Shown in pieces: positions 14,192-20,639 of a stretch of DNA of 27,709 nucleotides. Below the pieces are notes generated by a model, which was not told the origin of the DNA, searched no databases, and was given only the letters and a program-made list of their open reading frames with translations. Both the position numbers and the translations under genes were made by a program. How positions within the stretch are numbered: the first letter of the stretch is position 1; every line of letters starts with the position of its first letter. This DNA is from a virus. The stretch covers positions 1-27,709 of the IMG/VR virus record IMGVR_UViG_3300020205_000654; one strand, written 5' to 3'.

Positions 14192-15370
14192 TTATTCTAA
14201 ATCACCGTGGAATGTATGGAACGACATGATGACTGCGGATGTTCCTTCTGCATGGGTCTTGTCGCCAAGCAAAGGCTTAACCTTGTTGTTCACAAGAATC
14301 TGACGGATTCCCTGACGATCCTTGTCACCAATCATAATGCCACCACCCATGTCTGCTGCCTTTAATTTCTTGCCATACTTTGCCTTGATCTCTGCAACGG
14401 CACTCTTTGGGAGAGCCTCAAGCCAATCGTCATATGCTCCCGAGATTCCACCCTCGCTGAGTGTTTCTTCATCAACTTTTGTCTTCTTTCGGGAGCGAAG
14501 CACTCTGAGGTCTTCGGCATCAATCTTATTGTTCTTATTGACATCAATTTTCTTCTGTCCACCAACAAGTTCTTCTTCCACAACTTCACTAGAAGCCTTT
14601 GCACCCTTTTTCACGCTGGCATAAGCCGAAGGATTGCTTGTCACAATATTGATAAGCGACGAAAGCATATTGATAAGATCAGAACGAACAGCAGGATTAT
14701 TCATTGCCTTATCAGGATTTTTGAGGGCATTGCGAACACGGGAAATACTTCCACTATCCACCAAACCAGACCGCATAAGGGCAGTCACACGATTAGGATC
14801 TTGCAGAGTCTCGCATATCTGCGTGGCGGTATACCGAATATTTTCCTGTATCGAAAGCGGGTCAACACCTTCGGCATCACGAAGCATCTTACGAACTTGT
14901 TCATTTAGGTTCTTGTACTCGTCAATCTTATCCATCTTATTCTCCTTAAGGTCTGTTTTCTTTGTAATAAATTGTCTTGTTGTTTTCTCAAGCATTTTCT
15001 CAAACTCTTCTCGAATACGACTTGGTGTGTTTTCTTCATTTTTCATCAAAAAGAGTCTAAATCGAGCAAAAGATGCAGGATCGGAAACCACAATATAGTT
15101 CAGAGTTTTAATCATAAGATCATACAGTTTATCTCTCATTGGTGGGGAAACACCAAATCGCTTGGGATCCTTGAGAACATTAGCCATTTTCGAAACCATA
15201 TCATCAGGAACCAATCCTGCTTTTGCCAATTGCAAAAGCCGTGGATAGTTCTTTATAGAGTATTCAGGATCTGTCTCGGGAGCAGGAATCTGCTCGGCTT
15301 CCAACAGTATACCCTGCCGAATAAAGGCAAGAATACTCTGTATTTCTTCTGATATTTCGATTTTATCCAT
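14192..15370 (-). CDS. Unknown protein made of two related halves, with an EF-hand-like loop
   Basis: The 392-residue product is not recognised. It contains two related segments: residues about 46-106 (LAKAGLVPDDMVSKMANVLK, then RDKLYDLMIKTLNYIVVSDP) and about 196-252 (ALMRSGLVDSGSISRVRNAL, then RSDLINMLSSLINIVTSNPS). Both halves begin MDKI. The second start, ATG 14933-14935 (residue 146), has AAGGAG six bases upstream, so a shorter 247-residue protein is probably also made. A calcium-loop-like stretch DVNKNNKIDAED (276-287) has acidic or Asn residues at loop positions 1, 3, 5, 9 and 12. The first ATG also has a good GGAGA. The gene sits between gp47 and gp46; a role with them is only suggested by position. 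Confidence 0.8.
   Translation of the reverse strand: MDKIEISEEIQSILAFIRQGILLEAEQIPAPETDPEYSIKNYPRLLQLAKAGLVPDDMVSKMANVLKDPKRFGVSPPMRDKLYDLMIKTLNYIVVSDPASFARFRLFLMKNEENTPSRIREEFEKMLEKTTRQFITKKTDLKENKMDKIDEYKNLNEQVRKMLRDAEGVDPLSIQENIRYTATQICETLQDPNRVTALMRSGLVDSGSISRVRNALKNPDKAMNNPAVRSDLINMLSSLINIVTSNPSAYASVKKGAKASSEVVEEELVGGQKKIDVNKNNKIDAEDLRVLRSRKKTKVDEETLSEGGISGAYDDWLEALPKSAVAEIKAKYGKKLKAADMGGGIMIGDKDRQGIRQILVNNKVKPLLGDKTHAEGTSAVIMSFHTFHGDLE
14933..14947 (-). promoter_or_regulatory. Strong internal ribosome site and second start inside the 392-residue gene
   Basis: AAGGAG (14942-14947) stands six bases before an in-frame ATG (14933-14935) that begins MDKIDEYKN. This is as good as the sites in front of undisputed genes here. 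It falls exactly at the border between the two related halves of the protein, as expected if two tandem genes were fused and the second kept its own ribosome site. Confidence 0.7.
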
Positions 15371-15410
15371 GCGTTCTCCGAGCCATTAAAACTACTTATA
15401 TGTATTAATT

Positions 15411-16448
15411 TTACTGACTAAGGCTATCAACATATAGTTCACGAATGGTTGTTTTTAGTTTTTCCTTGTTTACTGCTATTTCCATTTCATCAATTGCATC
15501 ATTAATGAGTTCTATGGTTCCCTTGCTTAAGTCGATCTGATGGGGCAGAGAGGCTTCCTCTGACAGTTCTTCCACGATGGACAGATTGGCTACCCCTGCT
15601 GCCACAAGGCTCTCACAGAGGCTTGTAAAGGCAATCTCGTCGGCTTTGCGGGTTACAACGATTCGTAGGTAGCAATCCTTGTATTTCTCACAAACAAATT
15701 GTGAATAGTCTGCGGTTGTGTCGTTGTAGTAGAGTTTATGGTACATCTTGTACGGATTCTCAATAAATGTAAGATTAAGATTATCTGTATCAAAGATATG
15801 AAATCCCTTACGCTCGGCGACATCCGAAAAGGTAAGGTCATACTGTGTACCCAAATACCAAATATGACCACGGTTCTGCTTGCAATGAAAATGCCCCGAC
15901 ATAACCAAATCAAACTTATCTAAAATATTATCACCCATTCCACCGTTATGATTAATGCCTCTCATAACCTCATAACCGTCCAACTCAAGGTGTCCCACAA
16001 GCACAGGGGCTGTGCTTGATTCCAAGGCATTCTCACACTCTTGGCTGTTCTCCTTGTTGATCCAAGGAAGGAAAAGCACAGAACAACCGTCAAAATCAAC
16101 GGTTGTAGGCTTCTCGTAAAGGTGGATCTCATCGTGGAATAGTTCCCGAAGCGAGTTTAGATCATTGGTATTCTTCCAATAGGTGTCATGGTTTCCTGGA
16201 ATACAGTGCATCTTTATGCCACGGTCAAGCAGGGGCTGAAAGAACCGCTTCTTGACCTGTGTAAGTGTATTAAAGTTTATATACTTGCGTCGATCCAACA
16301 GGTCACCCATGTGGATAACCGTGTTGATTCCGTTGGCTTCCAAATAAGGAAAAAAGATCGACTCAAAGAACTTTAGAGAGTATTCCAAAAATAGCGGAGA
16401 ATCATTGCGGATTCCAAAGTGGGAATCATTTATTATCGCCAAACGCAT
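15411..16448 (-). CDS. 47: Recombination endonuclease subunit gp47 (Mre11/SbcD-like nuclease)
   Basis: The 345-residue protein (T4: 339) has all metallophosphoesterase motifs in order: INDSHFG (6-12, D8 and H10), GDLLDRR (48-54), GNHD (85-88), GHLEL (152-156) and SGHFH (184-188). The C-terminal third is the capping and gp46-binding part. With gp46 it forms the nuclease that processes double-strand ends for recombination-dependent replication. GAAGGAG precedes the ATG. The gene follows gp55 with a 13-base spacer and should share its transcript. Confidence 0.97.
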   Translation of the reverse strand: MRLAIINDSHFGIRNDSPLFLEYSLKFFESIFFPYLEANGINTVIHMGDLLDRRKYINFNTLTQVKKRFFQPLLDRGIKMHCIPGNHDTYWKNTNDLNSLRELFHDEIHLYEKPTTVDFDGCSVLFLPWINKENSQECENALESSTAPVLVGHLELDGYEVMRGINHNGGMGDNILDKFDLVMSGHFHCKQNRGHIWYLGTQYDLTFSDVAERKGFHIFDTDNLNLTFIENPYKMYHKLYYNDTTADYSQFVCEKYKDCYLRIVVTRKADEIAFTSLCESLVAAGVANLSIVEELSEEASLPHQIDLSKGTIELINDAIDEMEIAVNKEKLKTTIRELYVDSLSQ

Positions 16449-16461
16449 TGTGCTTGCTCCT

Positions 16462-17073
16462 TCAAATATCGGTATCCTCTAAAAGATTTTCAAAACCCTT
16501 TGGTTTTCTCTTCTTTGCAGTCTTTCCTTTGCCACGCTTATCTTCTTTGTTTAGATCTTTTGTAAAGTTGTCAATATCGTTTTCAGTAAGATCAAATGTT
16601 TTTGCTGCGGGATCACGGTACTCCATCGTGGAATCTTGGTCTTCCATACCCCTCATTCTAAACACAAACTTTCCCATATTTCCATCTCCCACACGATCAC
16701 GCACCAACTTGTATTTGATGAATGCTTGTTTCTTTTCACGCTGAATGCGGCGAAGAAATGCATAATATGTGATTTGTGTAAAATAAGAGAATGGATTTGA
16801 ACTCTTATCAGGATCAAAGTTTGCGGCATACACCACACAGTTCTCCACAGCATCGCATATCATTTCTTCACGATATGCATAGTGTGCAAAGTTTGGCTTG
16901 GTTGAAAGTTGTTCCGCAATCTTCAGAAAGCATTCTCCAATGTAAGCAGGAATTCTTGGCTTTGGATCATCAGTATTTTCTGCTTCCCGAATAGCATTCT
17001 TCCATTCTTGCATTACTTGAAAGAACTTTGGATTATCTATATAATGTTCTCTTTTTTCTCTTTTGTTGCTCAA
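16462..17073 (-). CDS. 55: Late-transcription sigma factor gp55, TTG start
   Basis: The start is taken as TTG 17071-17073 (reading MSNKREKREHYIDNPKFF), because AAGGAG lies seven bases upstream and this gives a protein of 203 residues, near T4 gp55 (185); a GTG further upstream would lie within the promoter region. FAHYAYREEMICDAVENCVVYAANFD and NPFSYFTQITYYAFLRRIQREKK (roughly 60-112) match the sigma region 2-like core of gp55, which recognises TATAAATA. The C-terminal tail is basic and then acidic. It directs host RNA polymerase to late promoters together with the gp45 clamp. A host-type promoter lies directly upstream. Confidence 0.93.
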   Translation of the reverse strand: MSNKREKREHYIDNPKFFQVMQEWKNAIREAENTDDPKPRIPAYIGECFLKIAEQLSTKPNFAHYAYREEMICDAVENCVVYAANFDPDKSSNPFSYFTQITYYAFLRRIQREKKQAFIKYKLVRDRVGDGNMGKFVFRMRGMEDQDSTMEYRDPAAKTFDLTENDIDNFTKDLNKEDKRGKGKTAKKRKPKGFENLLEDTDI

Positions 17074-17095
17074 TATGTGTCTCCTTGATAGAGAG

Positions 17096-17123
17096 ATTAT
17101 GCACAGTTTTCCGCAAAAGTCAA
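17096..17123 (-). promoter_or_regulatory. Sigma-70-type promoter for gp55
   Basis: On the minus strand TTGACT (17118-17123) and CATAAT (17096-17101) are separated by 16 bases. Transcription would start near 17089, giving a leader of about 16 bases that contains AAGGAG (17081-17086) and leads into the TTG start of gp55. A near twin with the same TTGACTT and 16-base spacing precedes uvsY. Confidence 0.7.
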
Positions 17124-17130
17124 GAGGATT

Positions 17131-17157
17131 GTTCACTATTTTATTCTAACTGTGAAC
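17131..17157. promoter_or_regulatory. Spaced inverted repeat directly upstream of the gp55 promoter
   Basis: GTTCAC (17131-17136) and GTGAAC (17152-17157) are perfect inverted half-sites with centres 21 bases apart, two turns of B-DNA. They end seven bases before the -35 hexamer. A dimeric regulator could bind here. The half-sites are short, so chance is possible. Confidence 0.4.
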
Positions 17158-17168
17158 TTACTTTTCGG

Positions 17169-17234
17169 TACTGGTCATACTGCTTGCATAAGTAGTGTGT
17201 CTGGATTCAATGAAGAATCCTATAAGGACCAGTA
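17169..17234 (-). ncRNA. Candidate structured RNA (three-way junction) upstream of gp55
   Basis: Minus-strand RNA from this 66-base stretch can form a closing stem TACTGGTC/GACCAGTA (plus-strand 17169-17176 with 17227-17234, eight perfect pairs). It encloses two hairpins: GGATTC/GAATCC with a six-base loop (17203-17220), and ACTGCTT/AAGTAGT with a GCAT loop and one mismatch (17179-17196). It occupies the 165-base gap between the Sm-like gene and gp55, upstream of the gp55 promoter, so it would be at the 3' end of the Sm-like transcript. It has no hammerhead core and I know no family for it. Confidence 0.45.
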
Positions 17235-17238
17235 GAGA

Positions 17239-17973
17239 TCACTTAGGGAAGCCGAAGCGACCGTGCCATTCACCAGAAGGTGGTGTATCATCGTCCTGCT
17301 TTGGCTTCTTCTTCTTATTAGAAGCCTTATTCTTTGGTGGGGGTGGAGGGGGTTTGTCTCCCTCTGAATCCGTGTCATCTTCACCATCATCAGAACTTTC
17401 ATCCCCACTACCACCCCATCCATCAAACATAGGCATATTCAATACAATATTCAAGAATACATCTGGAGGTATAGAGAATGTAGCCGTTACCATTGATGAT
17501 GACAGAGGAGGTTGGGGAGGTGGCTCAACGGGTCGTTGATTGTTTGTATTCTGTGCAGGGTTAAAGGCTTGAGGCGGCATGAAAGCCTTGAAATACTGAT
17601 CAAGTAAATCTTCTGTTTCTGCCTTTGATTGTTTTTGAATTTTCGTTTTAGGTTCGGTGTATTTATTGGGATTATCTAATTTATCTAATTCTATTAGATA
17701 TCTTTCCACCATTTCTGGCGTAGGAATAACATTCAAAATAATAGACTCTACTGCAATCTCACATTCAATGTCTGTTGCAAATTCAAGCCAATCACGAAAT
17801 ATACAGATATTCTTCTTTATGCTACCTGTAATAGGGTCAAGAAAGGTTGATCTGTTTATTTGAAGAGGGCGACTAAGAAGCAATGCTCCCTTTTTTACAC
17901 CACTCTTCTTTGCAATGATTTCATCACCATTTTTAAGTTTTAGGAGTACATATTGTGATTGATCTTGTGACAT
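17239..17973 (-). CDS. Phage protein with Sm/LSm-like N-terminus and low-complexity tail
   Basis: The first 90 or so of 244 residues resemble an Sm fold: YVLLKLKNGDEIIAKKSG (8-25) looks like the Sm1 motif, followed by GALLLSRPLQI and CEIAVESIILNVIPT. T4-like phages of cyanobacteria carry a related gene near uvsW, as far as I recall. The middle is Gln/Pro-rich and the C-terminus alternates Asp/Ser/Glu runs, PPPPPP and a Lys-rich stretch, then GEWHGRFGFPK. A strong TAAGGAG site precedes the start, within the last codons region and short gap after uvsW. An RNA-binding role is inferred from the Sm-like part only; an RNA-fold candidate lies immediately downstream. Confidence 0.8.
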   Translation of the reverse strand: MSQDQSQYVLLKLKNGDEIIAKKSGVKKGALLLSRPLQINRSTFLDPITGSIKKNICIFRDWLEFATDIECEIAVESIILNVIPTPEMVERYLIELDKLDNPNKYTEPKTKIQKQSKAETEDLLDQYFKAFMPPQAFNPAQNTNNQRPVEPPPQPPLSSSMVTATFSIPPDVFLNIVLNMPMFDGWGGSGDESSDDGEDDTDSEGDKPPPPPPKNKASNKKKKPKQDDDTPPSGEWHGRFGFPK

Positions 17974-17983
17974 AATAATCTCC

Positions 17984-19549
17984 TTATAGGTCCAATCGTA
18001 CCAAATGATAGTCGAACTTCTCTTGTATGTATAGGTTTACCCGTTCGGTTAAGTGCTTGAGCGTATGGTTGCGGTGTGCCTTAATGCTCAGGTCATCACC
18101 AATATCAAACAGCCTTGCACAAGTTTTGTGTTCAGATTTACGAAGTTGTCGTCCAATGGATTGCAGCACACGAATACGGGATTTTGATGGAGATGCAAAG
18201 ATGATATTGTGTAAACGCCGAATAGAAATTCCTGTGGAGAATGTTCCATAAGACGCAACAATGATTGCATTCTCATTAGCCTCTGCAAGCAAGCGCACTT
18301 CTTCCCGTGCATCTGCTTCGGTTGCACCGTACACCAAGAAGACTTGGTGCTTGCCATCGGAAAGTTTCTGTATCTGCTTATGCAGCATCTTTCCGTGTTC
18401 TACAAATTGAAACAAGACAAGGGTGTTTCCCTTTAGATTCACCGCCATTTCAGAGATGAATGAATTGCGTTTGGTATTCTCTGTTAGCCACTTGATCTCG
18501 TCTGCATATTTCATGCCCTTTACTTCACGCCGTTGATCTTCTGGATACTTCAGAGTAATGCATTCAATAGAGAGATCAGACAGCAGATTCTTGTCCATCA
18601 AATCCTTGGTGCTTGTTACTTTTACTACCTTGCCAAACAATCCTTCAATCACCAACTTATGTGTTTGTGTGCCATCAAGGGTTCCTGTTGTTCCGATGCG
18701 GTAGTATGCAGACTTTGCCTTTTCCATGATGGACGAAAGGCTTTTTGCCTTGAACAGATGGCATTCGTCTCCAAAGACTGCAAAGAAATCCTCATAGTAT
18801 TCACCCTTCAAGCGGAAAATAGATTGCCAAGTAGAAATAACCACACGGGCTTTTGATGTTTTCTCTTGACCAGAGAAAATCTTTTGACACAGGTGTTTTA
18901 CATCCCAACCATTGTTTTGCGAATAGTCAAGAAAGTCTGCATACATTTGGTTCACAAGACCAACTGTTGGAACAACCAAAAGGATCTTCTTTTTGGGATT
19001 TCTTTCAACCTGATCCAATAGGTAGCGAATGGTAGCGTATATTATGAGTGATTTACCACTTGCCGTTGGAGACAGCAACAAACACCGTTGATCGTTTAGA
19101 GCCGTCATTATTCCATCAACTTGATGATCGTGCGGAGTAATCGCTTTTCCTGCTGCCGTTAGTTGCAGCGAGGAAAGGTATTCTTTTAGTTCATCCCGAT
19201 TCATTGGAAACGGAGGATATGTGCTTTGCTTCCAATAGTTGAAAGGATATCCACGATCCTGTGCAAATTTGCCAAGGTAATCCGCAAGTCCTGCATATAT
19301 TTTCTTGTCGTAGGTATTAAACAGTCGGATATTTCCATCCCACATCTTGTTGCGGTATGCGGGCATGAACTGATATCCAGGAACTTTGAATGTAAAGAAA
19401 TCGGAGAGTTCCTGTGCCACACCACGCTCACATTCCACTTTGAGGTAAACAGCATCAGATTGGGTCACGGTGATATCATTCATTTCATCCTTATTTATAG
19501 GATGAATATCGTCTATAATATCAGCGGCTTCCCAAGGGTATGATGTCAT
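17984..19549 (-). CDS. uvsW: Recombination DNA/RNA helicase UvsW
   Basis: The helicase motifs are clear: SPTASGKS (160-167 of this product), DECH (261-264), a GTTGT motif III-like segment, VASYGTFSTGIS and QSIGRQLRKS. T4 UvsW (503 residues) resolves recombination intermediates and unwinds R-loops, shifting replication from origins to recombination. The start is uncertain. ATG 19547-19549 overlaps the uvsY stop as ATGA and gives 521 residues. ATG 19481-19483 (MNDITVTQSD) gives 499, aligns with the T4 N-terminus and has AAGGA four bases upstream. An exact late motif TATAAATA lies between the two, fitting the late expression of T4 uvsW. Confidence 0.96.
   Translation of the reverse strand: MTSYPWEAADIIDDIHPINKDEMNDITVTQSDAVYLKVECERGVAQELSDFFTFKVPGYQFMPAYRNKMWDGNIRLFNTYDKKIYAGLADYLGKFAQDRGYPFNYWKQSTYPPFPMNRDELKEYLSSLQLTAAGKAITPHDHQVDGIMTALNDQRCLLLSPTASGKSLIIYATIRYLLDQVERNPKKKILLVVPTVGLVNQMYADFLDYSQNNGWDVKHLCQKIFSGQEKTSKARVVISTWQSIFRLKGEYYEDFFAVFGDECHLFKAKSLSSIMEKAKSAYYRIGTTGTLDGTQTHKLVIEGLFGKVVKVTSTKDLMDKNLLSDLSIECITLKYPEDQRREVKGMKYADEIKWLTENTKRNSFISEMAVNLKGNTLVLFQFVEHGKMLHKQIQKLSDGKHQVFLVYGATEADAREEVRLLAEANENAIIVASYGTFSTGISIRRLHNIIFASPSKSRIRVLQSIGRQLRKSEHKTCARLFDIGDDLSIKAHRNHTLKHLTERVNLYIQEKFDYHLVRLDL
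19492..19499 (-). promoter_or_regulatory. Exact T4-type late promoter motif at the start of uvsW
   Basis: TATAAATA on the minus strand is the full T4 late -10 consensus, recognised by gp55. It lies between the two candidate starts of uvsW, and its end is eight bases before ATG 19481-19483, so the transcript would be almost leaderless. T4 uvsW is a late gene, which favours function; the AT-rich codons here could also produce it by chance. Confidence 0.45.
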
Positions 19550-19980
19550 ACACCACCCAAGAACTTTTTCCAATCAATGGCATTGCGAATAACCCATCCA
19601 CGATTGGCAATGCCCTTGACTACGGATTCAATGTACTCTACCCGTTCTTCTTGAAGTTGGATACGACCACGAATTTTGAGGATATCCTTGTCTCCATCAA
19701 GATACATTTCAATATCGTTCTTGAGGATACGAAGCAAAAATGGCTCCCAACCCTTTTCCTTTAGGGTGGTTTCGTCAATTTTACCAGTATAATACTCGTA
19801 CTTTAGACGGGTAAGTTCACCTGTATCATTACGAAGTTTCTTTAGCACCAATCTTTCAGAGTACAGGTGCTTTAGATACTTGTTGTGAAGTTGAGGAATA
19901 CGCAGGGATTCTGTATCCAACTGCGTTTCATCAAAGGCAAGGTCTTTTTCGATTTCTTGTTGTAGGTCTTCAAAGGTCAT
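19546..19980 (-). CDS. uvsY: Recombination mediator protein UvsY
   Basis: The 144-residue product (T4: 137) matches UvsY in length and at the N-terminus (MTFEDLQQEIEKDLAFDETQL against MRLEDLQEELKKDVFIDSTKL in T4), in LKYEYYTGK near residue 65, in DKDILKI and in the final ANRGWVIRNAIDW. UvsY loads the UvsX recombinase onto gp32-covered single-stranded DNA. No Shine-Dalgarno sequence precedes the ATG. A strong host-type promoter ends six bases before it, so a leaderless message is predicted. It overlaps uvsW as ATGA. UvsX is not in the window. Confidence 0.92.
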   Translation of the reverse strand: MTFEDLQQEIEKDLAFDETQLDTESLRIPQLHNKYLKHLYSERLVLKKLRNDTGELTRLKYEYYTGKIDETTLKEKGWEPFLLRILKNDIEMYLDGDKDILKIRGRIQLQEERVEYIESVVKGIANRGWVIRNAIDWKKFLGGV

Positions 19981-19986
19981 GGTATA

Positions 19987-20014
19987 AGTATAACATTGTT
20001 AGAAGAGAAGTCAA
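19987..20014 (-). promoter_or_regulatory. Extended -10 sigma-70-type promoter for uvsY, predicted leaderless
   Basis: On the minus strand TTGACT (20009-20014), a 16-base spacer ending in TGT, and TATACT (19987-19992) form a good host promoter with an extended -10 (TGn). Six bases separate the -10 from the uvsY ATG (19978-19980), so transcription should start at or next to the A of ATG. The -35 overlaps the stop codon of the preceding gene. Confidence 0.65.
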
Positions 20015-20550
20015 AAAGTTTCGACGGTGAATTCAGAAAACTCAAAGTTTGCTGTTATTGTTATTGGATCAATTTCTGTAGATGCAGAATTAAACTCAAA
20101 ACCAGCAAGACTTATTGGGAAACAGTTATTGAAAGTTATCTTCTTCTTTAGTTTCTTGGCATTGTTATAAATGAGAACAATGATGGGCGAATACTTGTCA
20201 ATACTGATGTTTGATGATGCAGAGTTTTCATCTGTAGGAACTATATCGGTCATCCAATCGTACACCTCTTGCCAATTCTGCATATTTTCATCAATTGTAA
20301 AATTAATGATAAGGTCATCCGAGAGATCAAGAATGGATGGAGCCTGTTGCTTTGGAAGCCCCTTGAATGCCGGAATCTCCATCATTCCCACTACAATAGT
20401 AGGAATGCTGACGGATTGTATAAAATAAGTAAATCTCGGCATTTTGGGTACAATGACACGAAAAGCCGTAGGAGACAAGTAGTTATATGCTACCTGTGAT
20501 CTTTCGATAGGTTGGAGTGTATGGAATGTTTCGTCAAGGCTTTCACTCAT
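20011..20550 (-). CDS. 3: Probable tail terminator / sheath stabiliser (gp3-like)
   Basis: The 179-residue protein (T4 gp3: 176) has the tail-tube-like beta pattern: SPTAFRVIVPKMPRFTYFIQSVSIPTI (26-52), LIINFTIDENMQNWQEVYDWM, KKLKKKITFNNCFPISLAGFEF and a final ITANFEFSEFTV. Its position directly after gp23 and before uvsY is where other T4-like phages of aquatic hosts carry gene 3. gp3 caps the tail tube and sheath so that the tail can join the head. The family is remembered rather than aligned; another tail-tube-fold protein is possible. GGAGA is seven bases before the ATG. The gene follows the gp23 terminator. Confidence 0.7.
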   Translation of the reverse strand: MSESLDETFHTLQPIERSQVAYNYLSPTAFRVIVPKMPRFTYFIQSVSIPTIVVGMMEIPAFKGLPKQQAPSILDLSDDLIINFTIDENMQNWQEVYDWMTDIVPTDENSASSNISIDKYSPIIVLIYNNAKKLKKKITFNNCFPISLAGFEFNSASTEIDPITITANFEFSEFTVETF

Positions 20551-20566
20551 ATTTGATCTCCAATAC

Positions 20567-20574
20567 TATGTATA
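20567..20574 (-). promoter_or_regulatory. Possible late promoter for the gp3-like gene (TATACATA)
   Basis: TATACATA on the minus strand is one base from TATAAATA and lies just after the gp23 terminator hairpin, 17 bases before the ATG of the gp3-like gene. It would restart transcription after the terminator. One mismatch in an AT-rich stretch makes this uncertain. Confidence 0.3.
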
Positions 20575-20607
20575 AAAGAAACAGGAGGGGATTTCTCCCC
20601 TCCTGTT
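20570..20607 (-). terminator. Factor-independent terminator after the major capsid gene
   Basis: In the minus-strand RNA AACAGGAGGGGA and TCCCCTCCTGTT (plus-strand arms 20580-20591 and 20596-20607) form a perfect 12-base-pair stem with a GAAA tetraloop of the GNRA type, followed by TTCTTTTATA. It starts about 30 bases after the gp23 stop. This is the strongest terminator in the window and suits the end of the highly expressed capsid transcript. Confidence 0.9.
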
Positions 20608-20639
20608 CAGCATAACCTTAGAATCTATCTTTTATACTA

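Noticed and set aside
17169-17234. Hammerhead ribozyme as explanation of the three-way junction
   Set aside because: The conserved core (CUGANGA and GAAA at the junction) is not present in the joining segments.
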